The notes beneath the pieces were generated by a model. It saw nothing but the letters and a program-made list of their open reading frames with translations, was not told the origin of the DNA and ran no database searches. 64,000 bases of DNA from Archivesica marissinica (taxonomy: Eukaryota > Mollusca > Bivalvia > Venerida > Vesicomyidae). The stretch lies in the NCBI GenBank assembly GCA_014843695.1, contig CM026387.1, positions 68,556,630 to 68,620,629 on the forward strand, in the 5' to 3' direction. Within the stretch, counting starts at the first letter, position 1; each line of letters begins with the position of its first letter. A program made the position numbers and the translations under genes. Below, in pieces: positions 50,774 to 63,624 of the stretch.

Positions 50774-53700
50774 GGTTGTTGAGATGGGGGCGGGATTGTA
50801 GGAGATGTGGGTCGGGGATTGTAGGAGATATGGGTCGGGATTGTAGGATATATGGCTCGGGGTTGTAGGAGATATGGCTCGGTTTTGTAGGAGATATGTG
50901 TCGACGATTGTAGGAGATATGGGGCGGGGATTGTAGGAGATATGTGTCGATGATTGTAGGAGATATGTGTCGGGATTGTAGGAGATATGTGTCGAGGATT
51001 GTAGGAGATATGGGTTGGGGTTGTAGGAGATTTTGTCGGGATTGTAGGAGATATGGGGCGGTATTGTAGGAGATTGTGTCGGTGATTGTAGGAGATATGG
51101 GTCGGGGTTGTATGAGATATGGGTCGGGATTGTAGTAGATATGGGTCGGGATTGTAGGAGATATGTGTTGGGGTTGTAGGAGATATGGGTCGGGGTTGTA
51201 GGAGATATGTGTCGGGATTGTAGGGATATGTGTCGGGGATTGTTGGAGATATGTGTCGGGATTGTAGGAGATATGTGTCGGGATTGTAGGAGATGTGTTG
51301 AGATTGTAGGAGATATGGCTTGGTGTTGTAGGAGACATTTGTCGATGATTGTAGGAGATATGGGCCGGGGATTGTAGGAGATTTGTGTCGATGATTGTAG
51401 GAGATATGTGTCGAGGATTGTAGGAGATATGGCTCGGGGTTGTAGGAGATATGGGACGGGATTATAGTAGATATGGGTCGGGATTGTAAGAGATATGTGT
51501 CGAGGATTGTAGGAGATATGGGTCGGGGTTGTAAGAGATATGGCTCGGGATTGTAGGAGATATGTGTCGAAGTTTGTAGGAGATATGGGTCTGGATTGTA
51601 GGAGATATAGCTCGGGATTGTAAGAGATATGGCTTGCGATTGTAGCAGATATGGCTCGGTGTTGTAGGAGATATGTGTCGAGGATTGTAGGAGATGTGGC
51701 TCGGGATTGCAGGAGATATGTGTCGGGATTGTAGGAGATATGGCTCGGGGATTGTCGGAGATATGGGTCGGGATTGTAGGAGATATGGCTCGGGGTTGTA
51801 GGAGATATTGCTCGGGGTTGTAGGAGATATGTGTCGACGATTGTAGGAGATATGGGCCGGGGATTGTAGGAGATATGTGTCGATGATTGTAGGAGATATG
51901 TGTCGGGATTGTAGGAGATATGTGTCGAGGATTGTAGGAGATATAGCTTGGGGTTGTAGGAGACATTTGTCGACGATTGTAGGAGATATGGGCCGGGGAT
52001 TGTAGGAGATATGTGTCGATGATTGTAGGAGATATGGCTCGGGGTTGTAGGAGATATGGGACGGGTTTATAGTAGATATGGATCGGGATTGTAGGAGATA
52101 TGTGTCGAGGATTGTAGGAGATATGGGTCGGGGTTGTAAGAGATATGGCTCGGGATTGTAGGAGATATGTGTCGAGGATTGTTGGAGATATGGGTCGGGA
52201 TTGTAGGAGATATAGCTCGGGATTGTAGGAGATATGGCTTGCGATTGTAGCAGATATGGCTTTGTGTTGTAGGAGATATGTGTCGAGGATTGTAGGAGAT
52301 GTGGCTCGGGATTGCAGGAGATATGTGTCGGGATTATAGGAGATATGGGTCGGGATTGTAGGAGATATGGCTCGGGGTTGTAGGAGATATGACTCGGGAT
52401 TGTAGGAGATATGTGTCGAGGATTGTAGGATATATGGGTCGGGATTGTAGGAGATATGGCTTGGGATTGTAGGAGATATGTGTCGAGGATTGTAGGATAT
52501 ATGGGTCGGGATTGTAGGAGATATGGCTCGGTGTTGTAGGAGATATGTGTCGAGGATTGTAGGAGATGTGGATCGTTATTGTAGGAGATATGTGTCGGGA
52601 TTGTAGGAGATATGTGTCGAGGATTGTAGGAGATATGGCTCGGCGTTGTAGGAGATATTTGTCGACGATTGTAGGAGATATTGGCCGGGTATTGTAGGAG
52701 ATATGTGTCGATGATTGTAGGAGATATGTGTCGGGATTGTAGGAGATATATGTCGAGGATTGTAGGAGATATGGCTCGGGGTTGTAACAGATATGGGACG
52801 GGATTATAGTAGATATGGGTCGGGGTTGTAGGAGATATGTGTCGAGGATTGTAGGAGATATGTGTCGAGGATTGTAGGAGATATGGGTCGGGGTTGTAGG
52901 AGATATGGCTCGGGATTGTAGGAGATGTGTCGAGGATGTAGGAGATATGGGTCGGGATTGTAGGAGATATGGCTCGGGATTGTAGGAGATATGGCTTGCG
53001 ATTGTAGCAGATATGGCTCGGTGTTGTAGGAGATATGTGTCGAGGATTGTAGGAGATGTGGCTCGGGATTTCAGGAGATATGTGTCGGGATTATAGGAGA
53101 TATGGGTCGGGATTGTAGGAGATATGACTCGGGATTGTAGGAGATATGTGTTGAGGATTGTAGGATATATGGGTCGGGATTGTAGGAGATATGGCTTGGG
53201 ATTGTAGGAGATATGTGTCGTGGATTGTAGGATATATGGGTCGGGATTGTAGGAGATATGGCTCGGTGTTGTAGGAGATATGTGTCGAGGATTGTAGGAG
53301 ATGTGGATCGGGATTGTAGGAAATATGTTTTTCGGGATTGTAGGAGATATGTGTCGAGGATTGTAGGAGATATGGCTCGTGGTTGTAGGAGATATGTGTC
53401 GAGGATTGTAGGAGATATGGCTTGCGATTGTAGCAGAAATGGCTTGGTGTTGTAGGAGATATGTGTCGAGCATTATAGGAGATGTGGCTCGGTGTTGTAG
53501 GAGATATGGTTCGGGGTTATAGGAGATATGGCTCGGGATTGTATGAGATGTGTGTCGGGGATTGTAGTAGATATGGGCCGGGGATTGTAGGAGATATGGG
53601 TCGGGATTATAAGAGATATGGTCGGGATTGTATGAGATGTGGGCCGGGGATTGTATGGGATGTGGGTCGGGGATTGTATGAGATGTGGGCCGGGGATTGT

Positions 53701-53886
53701 AGGAGAACTTGAGAATGTACTCATGCATAGATACAGTGGCGCACAGGAATCTATATATTATGCTTATAACTTGTATTATTTTACTGCATCGCGTGGGATA
53801 ATAGTGCCGTGTATGTAGTAATTAGATCGCTATCATATATGATGCCGATGGGATGTTGTTGATAATGAAGTGGGCAACAATGAAAA

Positions 53887-53922
53887 TTGTTGTTGTTGTT
53901 ACTGCTGCTGCTGCTGTTGTTG
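53887..53922 (-). repeat. CAA/CAG microsatellite, linker 4
   Basis: Seen as TTG/CTG triplets on the written strand; 36 bp. Confidence 0.9.
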
Positions 53923-53933
53923 TTTTTCTATAT

Positions 53934-53949
53934 TGTAACAGCTGTTACA
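53934..53949. repeat. 16-bp palindrome, linker 4
   Basis: Exact TGTAACAGCTGTTACA. Confidence 0.85.
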
Positions 53950-54028
53950 TGGGAAGGCCGCGATTGAACATATTATTGAACGTTATTATTGTTTCATAGT
54001 TATCTGTTTATTTCAACTAAACATTAGC

Positions 54029-54085
54029 TAATAATAATAATAATAATAATAAAATAATAATAAAATAATAATAAAATAATAAAAA
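54029..54085. repeat. ATT/TAA microsatellite, linker 4
   Basis: 57 bp of TAA triplets with AAAATA interruptions; same length as in linkers 2 and 5. Confidence 0.9.
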
Positions 54086-54129
54086 CTGTATGTATCCAGG
54101 GAAATTAGTAAACAAGATCAATCTTCTAA

Positions 54130-54418
54130 TGTTTTTTACGTTAATTTATCGTCGCTACCGGTTGCCCATATGAGCGACGCCTCCTGAAGATATTAGTCAT
54201 TTTAGATTTTGGAGGATAGTGCAATGATACAGAGAGAGACCCATTCCAGAGTCTCCTCTGGTTCTTTTACGTGCACGGTGTAAAGCACCGACACGATACC
54301 TCGGTTTAACGTCCCATCTGAAAGACTGTTTATATTATTAGGGTCAGACGGGGGATCGAGCCTGCGATCCCTGGATTACCAGTCCAGCGTGTTACCACAG
54401 AGCTATAGATCCGTCTGT
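54130..54418 (-). mobile_element. Full-length SINE, linker 4
   Basis: 289 bp between intact duplications (reverse form TCAATCTTCTAA at 54118-54129 and 54419-54430). The A box carries one change (TAGCTCTGTGG), which the other copies lack. Confidence 0.88.
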
Positions 54419-54563
54419 TCAATCTTCTAAACAGACAAAAACAACTTATATACAAAATTACCGTAGGCATATTAAGTATTTACTTCAATTTCACTTAATA
54501 TGTGTTCAGTTTATTTCGCGTCTGGATATATCGTATTTGTTTTTATCATGGTGATATATGAGA

Positions 54564-54986
54564 TTAAAGCGACACTCTATCGTATGAAATAAAATATTTT
54601 AAGCTTTGAAATAATTAGTACAAAAGGCAATGCTACTACACATTTTACCTTACAATTTTAATAAGTGTATGCAGTCAGTAAACAGTTTGTAACACACTGA
54701 AGGTGAAAGTAGGACTCTCCTGACTCGGGTTATCTCACCCTGCGTACATTCGTAAAGCTTCGCTCTGTATCGGCAATCAGAAAACCACACCTAAGACAGT
54801 TGTTTCATCACGCATGCACATTATGCATTGAGTGGATACGTTTGTCGCGCATATGACGGTGCTATATATATTTTACTGTTTTGAATATTTGGCCCTTTTT
54901 AAACACACAACATTGGAAATTATTCTCTGTAAATACCTGGGACTGTTTACCAAAATATCCTTTATTCCGATTTTATGTCGCTTTAA
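54564..54986. mobile_element. Candidate MITE, linker 4
   Basis: TTAAAGCGACA at 54564-54574 and TGTCGCTTTAA at 54976-54986, 423 bp, reverse copy of the linker 2 element. A 65-codon frame at 54881-55078 crosses its end and is not a gene. Confidence 0.55.
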
Positions 54987-55037
54987 GAACATTGAATTCT
55001 ACTGCATGTAATGCTATACAATATTTAGCAACATTTA

Positions 55038-57305
55038 GAACTATCTACATCTCTGACAACGCAGAAAGTGACATATAGTAAGTGATATCTAGATATATCT
55101 ACATCTCTGACAACGTAGTAAGTGACATCTAGATCTATCTACATCTCTGACAACGTAGTAAGTGACATCTAGATACATCTATATATCTGACAACGTAGTA
55201 AGTGATATCTAGATACATATATATATCTGACAATGTAGTAAGTGGCATCTAGATCTATATATCTATATATCTGACAACGTAGTGAGTGATATCTAGATCT
55301 ATCTAGATATCTGACAACATAGTGAGTGATATCTAGATATATCTACATATCTGACAACGTAGTAAGTGGCATCTAGATACATCTATATATCTGACAACGT
55401 AGTAAGTGACATCTAGATATATCTACATCTCTGACAACGTAGTAAGTGATATCTAGATATATCTACATCTCTGGCAACGTAGTAAGTGATATCTAGATAT
55501 ATCTACATATCTGGCAACGTAGTAAGTGATATCTAGATCTATCTACATCACTGACAACGTAGTAAGTGACCTCTAGATCTATCTATGTATCTGACAACGT
55601 AGTAAGTGACCTCTATATCGATCTATATATCTGACAACGTAGTAAGTGATATATAGATCTATCTACATATCTGACAAAGTAGTAAGTGACCTCTAGATCT
55701 ATCTATATATCTGACAACGTAGTAAGTGGCATCTAGATATATCTAGATATCTGACAACGTAGTGAGTGATATATAGATATATCTACATATCTGACAACGT
55801 AGAAAGTGATATCTAGATATATCTACATATCTCACAACGTAGTAAGTGGCATCTAGATATATCTATATATCTCACAACGTAGTAAGTGGCATCTATATAT
55901 ATCTATATATCTCACAACGTAGTAAGTGGCATCTATATATATCTATATATCTAACAACGTAGTAAGTGACATCTTGATCTACATCTCTAACAACATAACA
56001 AGTGACATCTAGATCTATCGACATCTCTAACAACGTAACAAATTACATCTAGATCTATCGACATCTCTAACAACGCAACAAGTGGCATCTAGATCTACCT
56101 ACATCTCTAACAACGTAACAAGTGACATCTAGATCTATCTACATCTCTAACAACGTAACAAGTGACATCTAGATCTATCTACATCTCTAACAACGTAACA
56201 AGTTACATCTAGATCTATCTACATCTCTAACAACGTAACAAGTGGCATCTAGATCTATTTACATCTCTAACAACGTAACAAGTGACATCTAGATCTATAT
56301 ACATCTCTAACAACGTAACAAGTGGCATCTAGATCTATATACATCTCTAACAATGTAACAAGTGACATCTAGATCTATCTACATCTCTAACAACGTAACA
56401 AGTGACATCTAGATCTATTTACATCTCTAACAACGTAACAAGTTACATCTTGATCTATCTACATCTCTAACAACGTAACAAGTGGCATCTAGATCTATAT
56501 ACATCTCTAACAACGTAACAAGTGACATCTAGATATATATACATCTCTAACAATGTAACAAGTGACTCTAGATATATTTACATATCTAACAATGTAACAA
56601 GTGGCATCTAGATCTATCGACATCTCTAACAACGCAACAAGTGGCATCTAGATCTACCTACATCTCTAACAACGTAACAAGTGACATCTAGATCTATCTA
56701 CATCTCTAACAACGTAACAAGTGGCATCTAGATCTATCGACATCTCTAACAACGTAACAAGTGACATCTAGATATATCGACATCTCTAACAACGTAACAA
56801 GTGACATCTAGATATATCTACATCTCTAACAACGTAACAAGTGACATCTAGATCTATCTACATCTCTGATATCGTAACAAGTGGCATCTAGATCTATCTA
56901 CATCTCTGATATCGTAACAAGTGGCATCTAGATCTATCTACATCTCTGATATCGTAACAAGTGGCATCTAGATCTATCTACATCTCTGATATCGTAGTAA
57001 GTGACATCTAGAATTATCGACATCTCTAACAACGTAACAAGTGGCATCTAGATCTATCTACATCTCTAACAACGTAACAAGTGGCATCTAGATCTATATA
57101 CATCTCTAACAACGTAACAAGTGACATCTAGATCTATCTACATCTCTAACAACGTAACAAGTGGCATCTAGATCTATATACATCTCTAACAACGTAACAA
57201 GTGACATCTAGATCTATCTACATCTCTAACAACGTAACAAGTGACATCTAGATCTATATACATCTCTAACAACGTAACAAGTGACATCTAGATCTATATA
57301 CATCT
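55038..57305 (-). repeat. 40-bp satellite array 4 (mosaic, about 57 units)
   Basis: Read on the minus strand from 57305, unit order matches contig 1 positions 2101 to about 2800, including the rare unit TCGATAATTCTAGATG and the CGATATC block. At about 56600 it switches to the unit order of arrays 2 and 3 (CCACTTGTTACATTG, TATGTAAATA) and follows these to the linker, including CACTTTCTACGTTGTCAG. At that switch the array is continuous 40-bp satellite, where arrays 2, 3 and 5 join C-rich satellite. Confidence 0.95.
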
Positions 57306-58305
57306 NNNNNNNNNNNNNNNNNNNNNNNNNNNNNNNNNNNNNNNNNNNNNNNNNNNNNNNNNNNNNNNNNNNNNNNNNNNNNNNNNNNNNNNNNNNNNNN
57401 NNNNNNNNNNNNNNNNNNNNNNNNNNNNNNNNNNNNNNNNNNNNNNNNNNNNNNNNNNNNNNNNNNNNNNNNNNNNNNNNNNNNNNNNNNNNNNNNNNNN
57501 NNNNNNNNNNNNNNNNNNNNNNNNNNNNNNNNNNNNNNNNNNNNNNNNNNNNNNNNNNNNNNNNNNNNNNNNNNNNNNNNNNNNNNNNNNNNNNNNNNNN
57601 NNNNNNNNNNNNNNNNNNNNNNNNNNNNNNNNNNNNNNNNNNNNNNNNNNNNNNNNNNNNNNNNNNNNNNNNNNNNNNNNNNNNNNNNNNNNNNNNNNNN
57701 NNNNNNNNNNNNNNNNNNNNNNNNNNNNNNNNNNNNNNNNNNNNNNNNNNNNNNNNNNNNNNNNNNNNNNNNNNNNNNNNNNNNNNNNNNNNNNNNNNNN
57801 NNNNNNNNNNNNNNNNNNNNNNNNNNNNNNNNNNNNNNNNNNNNNNNNNNNNNNNNNNNNNNNNNNNNNNNNNNNNNNNNNNNNNNNNNNNNNNNNNNNN
57901 NNNNNNNNNNNNNNNNNNNNNNNNNNNNNNNNNNNNNNNNNNNNNNNNNNNNNNNNNNNNNNNNNNNNNNNNNNNNNNNNNNNNNNNNNNNNNNNNNNNN
58001 NNNNNNNNNNNNNNNNNNNNNNNNNNNNNNNNNNNNNNNNNNNNNNNNNNNNNNNNNNNNNNNNNNNNNNNNNNNNNNNNNNNNNNNNNNNNNNNNNNNN
58101 NNNNNNNNNNNNNNNNNNNNNNNNNNNNNNNNNNNNNNNNNNNNNNNNNNNNNNNNNNNNNNNNNNNNNNNNNNNNNNNNNNNNNNNNNNNNNNNNNNNN
58201 NNNNNNNNNNNNNNNNNNNNNNNNNNNNNNNNNNNNNNNNNNNNNNNNNNNNNNNNNNNNNNNNNNNNNNNNNNNNNNNNNNNNNNNNNNNNNNNNNNNN
58301 NNNNN
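57306..58305. other. Assembly gap of exactly 1000 N
   Basis: Placeholder gap. Contig 3 stops about 80 bp short of where its linker should start. The neighbouring end of contig 2 lies deep inside a 40-bp array, so sequence of unknown length is missing. Confidence 0.98.
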
Positions 58306-59800
58306 GACAACGTAGTAAGTGACATCTAGATCTATCTACATCTCTGACAACGTAGTAAGTGACATCTAGATACATCTATATATCTGACAACGTAGTAAGT
58401 GATATCTAGATACATATATATATCTGACAATGTAGTAAGTGGCATCTAGATCTATATATCTATATATCTGACAACGTAGTGAGTGATATCTAGATCTATC
58501 TAGATATCTGACAACATAGTGAGTGATATCTAGATATATCTACATATCTGACAACGTAGTAAGTGGCATCTAGATACATCTATATATCTGACAACGTAGT
58601 AAGTGACATCTAGATATATCTACATCTCTGACAACGTAGTAAGTGATATCTAGATATATCTACATCTCTGGCAACGTAGTAAGTGATATCTAGATATATC
58701 TACATATCTGGCAACGTAGTAAGTGATATCTAGATCTATCTACATCACTGACAACGTAGTAAGTGACCTCTAGATCTATCTATGTATCTGACAACGTAGT
58801 AAGTGACCTCTATATCGATCTATATATCTGACAACGTAGTAAGTGATATATAGATCTATCTACATATCTGACAAAGTAGTAAGTGACCTCTAGATCTATC
58901 TATATATCTGACAACGTAGTAAGTGGCATCTAGATATATCTAGATATCTGACAACGTAGTGAGTGATATCTAGATATATCTACATATCTGACAACGTAGA
59001 AAGTGATATCTAGATATATCTACATATCTCACAACGTAGTAAGTGGCATCTAGATATATCTATATATCTCACAACGTAGTAAGTGGCATCTATATATATC
59101 TATATATCTCACAACGTAGTAAGTGGCATCTATATATATCTATATATCTAACAACGTAGTAAGTGACATCTTGATCTACATCTCTAACAACATAACAAGT
59201 GACATCTAGATCTATCGACATCTCTAACAACGTAACAAGTTACATCTAGATCTATCGACATCTCTAACAACGCAACAAGTGGCATCTAGATCTACCTACA
59301 TCTCTAACAACGTAACAAGTGACATCTAGATCTATCTACATCTCTAACAACGTAACAAGTGACATCTAGATCTATCTACATCTCTAACAACGTAACAAGT
59401 TACATCTAGATCTATCTACATCTCTAACAACGTAACAAGTGGCATCTAGATCTATTTACATCTCTAACAACGTAACAAGTGACATCTAGATCTATATACA
59501 TCTCTAACAACGTAACAAGTGGCATCTAGATCTATATACATCTCTAACAATGTAACAAGTGACATCTAGATCTATCTACATCTCTAACAACGTAACAAGT
59601 GACATCTAGATCTATTTACATCTCTAACAACGTAACACGTTACATCTAGATCTATCTACATCTCTAACAACATAACAAGTGGCATCTAGATCTATATACA
59701 TCTCTAACAACGTAACAAGTGACATCTAGATATATCTACATCTCTAACAATGTAACAAATGGACTCTAGATCTATTTACATATCTAACAATGTAACAAGT
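58306..59800 (-). repeat. 40-bp satellite array 5 (about 37 units)
   Basis: Reverse complement of array 3 in unit order, ending at 59800/59801 in the same fusion with the C-rich satellite (minus strand CAATCCACTTGTTACATTG). Near 58969-59000 it has TATCTAG where array 4 has TATATAG. Confidence 0.96.
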
Positions 59801-62767
59801 GGATTGTAGGAGATATGTGTCGAGGGTTGTAGGAGATGTGGATCGGGATTATAGGAGATATGTGTCGGGATTGTAGGAGATATGTGTCGAGGATTGTAGG
59901 AGATATGGCTTGGGGTTGTAGGAGATATGTGTCGAGGATTGTAGGTGATATGGCTTGCGATTGTAGCAGATATGGCTCGGTGTTGTAGGAGATATGTGTC
60001 GAGGATTATAGGAGATGTGGCTCGGGATTGCAGGAAATATGTGTAGGGATTATAGGAGATATGTGTCGGGATTGTAGGAGATATGGGTCGGGGATTGTAG
60101 GAGATATGGCTCGGGGAAACAAAAACAAAAAAAACGGTCGGGGATTGTAGGAGATATGGCTCGGGGTTAGAGATATGGGTCGGGGATTGTCGGAGATATG
60201 GGCCGGGATTGTAGAATATACAGTCGGGGTTGTAGGAGATATGGTGGGTTGTCGGAGTAGGTCGGATTGTAGAGATATGGCTCGGGGTTGTAGGAGATAT
60301 GTGTCGAGGATTGTAGGAGATATGAGTCGGATTGTAGGAGATATGGTCGGGTTATAGAGATATGGCTCGGGATTGTATGAGATGTGGTCGGGGATTGTAG
60401 TAGATATGGGCCGGGGATTGTAGTAGATATGGGTCGGGATTGTAAGTGATATGGTCAGGATTGTATGAGATGTGGGCCGGGGATTGTATGGTATGTGGGT
60501 CGGGGATTGTAGGAGATATGGGTCGGGATTGTAGGAGATATGGCTCGGGGTTGTAGGAGATATGGCTCGGGTTGTAGGAGATATGTCGATTGTAGGATAT
60601 GGCGGGTTGTAGAGATATGTCGGATTGTAGGAGATATGTGTCGAGGATTGTAGGAGATATGGGTCGGGTTGTAGAGATATGCTGGGTTGTAGGAGATATG
60701 TGTCGAGGATTGTAGGAGATATGGGTCGGGATTGTAGGAGATATGCTGTAGAATGATTGTAGAGATATGCTCGGTTGTAGAGAAGTGTCGAGGATGTAGG
60801 AGATTGGCTCGGGTTGAGGAGATATGGTCGGGATTTAGGAGATATGACAAACAAAAGTCGGATTGTAGGAGATATGGGTCGGGATTGTAGGAGATATGGC
60901 TCGGGATTGTAGGAGATATGTGTCGAGGATTGTAGGAGATATGGGTCGGGATTGTAGGAGATATGGCTCGTTGTAGGAGATATGTGTCGAGGATTGTAGG
61001 AGATATGGGTCGGGATTGTAGGAGATATGGCTCGGTGTTGTAGGAGATATGTGTCGAGGATTGTAGGAGATATGGCTTGCGATTGTAGCAGATATGGCTC
61101 GGAGTTGTAGGAGATATGTGTCGAGGATTATAGGAGATGTGGCTCGGGATTGCAGGAGATATGTGTAGGGATTGTCGGAGATATGGCTCGGGTTGTAGGA
61201 GATATGGGTCGGGATTGTAGGAGATATGTGTCGAGGATTGAGAATAGGTCGGGATTGTAGAAGATATGGGTCGGGATTGTAGGAGATATGGCTCGGGGTT
61301 GTAGGAGATATGGTCGGGGATTGTCGGAGATATGGGCGGGGTTGTAGAATATAATCGGGATTGTAGGAGATATGGGTGGATTGTCGGATAAGGTCGGATT
61401 GTAGGAGATATGGCTCGGGTTGTAGGAGTATGTGTCGAGGATTGAAGAAATACGGTCGGTGATTGTAGAAGATACGGTCGGGGATTGTGGAGATATGGGT
61501 CGGGATTGTAGGAGATATGGCTCGGGGTTGTAGGAGATATGGGTCGGGATTGTAGGAGATATGGCTCGGGATTGTAGGAGATATGGGTCGGGATTGTAGG
61601 AGATATGTGTCGAGGATTGTAGGAGATATGTGTCGGGATTGTAGGAGATATGGGTCGGGATTGTAGGAGATATGGCTCGGTGTTGTAGGAGATATGTGTC
61701 GAGGATTGTAGGAGATGTGGGTCGGGATTGTAGGAGATATGTGTCGGGATTGTAGGAGATATGTGTCGAGGATTGTAGGAGATATGGCTCGGGGTTGTAG
61801 GAGATATTTGTCGACGATTGTAGGAGATATGGGCCGGGATTGTAGGAGATATGTGTCGATGATTGTAGGAGATATGTGTCGGGATTGTAGGAGATATATG
61901 TCGAGGATTGTAGGAGATATGGCTCGGGGTTGTAACAGATATGGGACGGGATTATAGTAGATATGGGTCGGGATTGTAGGAGATATGTGTCGAGGATTGT
62001 AGGAGATATGGGTCGGGATTGTAGGAGATATGGCTCGGGATTGTAGGAGATATGGCTTGCGATTGTAGCAGATATGGCTCGGTGTTGTAGGAGATATGTG
62101 TCGAGGATTGTAGGAGATGTGGCTCGGGATTTCAGGAGATATGTGTCGGGATTATAGGAGATATGGGTCGGGATTGTAGGAGATATGACTCGGGATTGTA
62201 GGAGATATGTGTTGAGGATTGTAGGATATATGGGTCGGGATTGTAGGAGATATGGCTTGGGATTGTAGGAGATATGTGTCGAGGATTGTAGGATATATGG
62301 GTCGGGATTGTAGGAGATATGGCTCGGTGTTGTAGGAGATATGTGTCGAGGATTGTAGGAGATGTGGATCGGGATTGTAGGAAATATGTTTTTCGGGATT
62401 GTAGGAGATATGTGTCGAGGATTGTAGGAGATATGGCTCGTGGTTGTAGGAGATATGTGTCGAGGATTGTAGGAGATATGGCTTGCGATTGTAGCAGAAA
62501 TGGCTTGGTGTTGTAGGAGATATGTGTCGAGCATTATAGGAGATGTGGCTCGGTGTTGTAGGAGATATGGTTCGGGGTTATAGGAGATATGGCTCGGGAT
62601 TGTATGAGATGTGGGTCGGGGATTGTAGTAGATATGGGCCGGGGATTGTAGGAGATATGGGTCGGGATTATAAGAGATATGGTCGGGATTGTATGAGATG
62701 TGGGCCGGGGATTGTATGGGATGTGGGTCGGGGATTGTATGAGATGTGGGCCGGGGATTGTAGGAGA
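59801..62767 (-). repeat. 22/23-bp satellite array in contig 3 (3.0 kb)
   Basis: The shortest C-rich array. The part next to the linker (about 61800-62767) is almost the same as 52750-53706 and as 24092-25050. The part from about 60110 to 61480 has many shortened units and two A-rich inserts (60117-60134 and 60847-60857) that are foreign to the satellite and look like consensus errors. It includes a 553-codon minus frame at 61128-62789, again due to the stop-free consensus. Confidence 0.95.
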
Positions 62768-62947
62768 ACTTGAGAATGTACTCATGCATAGATACAGTGG
62801 CGCACAGGAATCTATATATTATGCTTATAACTTGTATTATTTTACTGCATCGCGTGGGATAATAGTGCCGTGTATGTAGTAATTAGATCGCTATCATATA
62901 TGATGCCGATGGGATGTTGTTGATAATGAAGTGGGCAACAATGAAAA

Positions 62948-62983
62948 TTGTTGTTGTTGTTACTGCTGCTGCTGCTGTTGTTG
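62948..62983 (-). repeat. CAA/CAG microsatellite, linker 5
   Basis: 36 bp, same structure as in linker 4. Confidence 0.9.
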
Positions 62984-62994
62984 TTTTTCTATAT

Positions 62995-63010
62995 TGTAAC
63001 AGCTGTTACA
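62995..63010. repeat. 16-bp palindrome, linker 5
   Basis: Exact TGTAACAGCTGTTACA. Confidence 0.85.
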
Positions 63011-63089
63011 TGGGAAGGCCGCGATTGAACATATTATTGAACGTTATTATTGTTTCATAGTTATCTGTTTATTTCAACTAAACATTAGC

Positions 63090-63146
63090 TAATAATAATA
63101 ATAATAATAATAAAATAATAATAAAATAATAATAAAATAATAAAAA
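63090..63146. repeat. ATT/TAA microsatellite, linker 5
   Basis: 57 bp, same interruptions as in linker 4. Confidence 0.9.
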
Positions 63147-63190
63147 CTGTATGTATCCAGGGAAATTAGTAAACAAGATCAATCTTCTAA

Positions 63191-63479
63191 TGTTTTTTAC
63201 GTTAATTTATCGTCGCTACCGGTTGCCCATATGAGCGACGCCTCCTGAAGATATTAGTCATTTTAGATTTTGGAGGATAGTGCAATGATACAGAGAGAGA
63301 CCCATTCCAGAGTCTCCTCTGGTTCTTTTACGTGCACGGTGTAAAGCACCGACACGATACCTCGGTTTAACGTCCCATCTGAAAGACTGTTTATATTATT
63401 AGGGTCAGACGGGGGATCGAGCCTGCGATCCCTGGATTACCAGTCCAGCGTGTTACCACTGAGCTATAGATCCGTCTGT
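63191..63479 (-). mobile_element. Full-length SINE, linker 5
   Basis: 289 bp with intact duplications (TCAATCTTCTAA at 63179-63190 and 63480-63491) and an unchanged A box. Confidence 0.88.
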
Positions 63480-63624
63480 TCAATCTTCTAAACAGACAAA
63501 AACAACTTATATACAAAATTACCGTAGGCATATTAAGTATTTACTTCAATTTCACTTAATATGTGTTCAGTTTATTTCGCGTCTGGATATATCGTATTTG
63601 TTTTTATCATGGTGATATATGAGA

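Larger units (their letters stand above)
30667..53706 (-). repeat. 22/23-bp satellite array in contig 2 (23.0 kb, about 1000 units)
   Basis: Reverse complement of the C-rich satellite, so the written strand is G-rich (GGATTGTAGGAGATATGG with GTCGGG-type blocks). Read on the minus strand from 53706, it is collinear with contig 1 from 5636 for about 2.4 kb, including a rare variant run at 51966 that matches 7377 at the same distance (1740 bp) from the linker. Further in it carries its own nested repeats, with a 2415-bp duplication made of 1475- and 940-bp steps. The longest open frame of the window (41673-44180, minus, 835 codons) lies here and is a composition artefact. The first 2 kb after the gap and 50760-51310 have many small indels and may be lower-quality consensus. 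Confidence 0.96.
53707..55037 (-). other. Linker copy 4 (1331 bp, reverse)
   Basis: Reverse complement of linker 2, with the same length and the same longer ATT tract. Small differences include CACAGAGC in place of CACTGAGC in the SINE head region (54396-54403), ACAAAAGGC in place of the ACAAGAGGC of linkers 1, 2 and 5 near 54620, and AAGGTGAAAG in place of AAAGTGAAAG near 54700. Confidence 0.9.
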
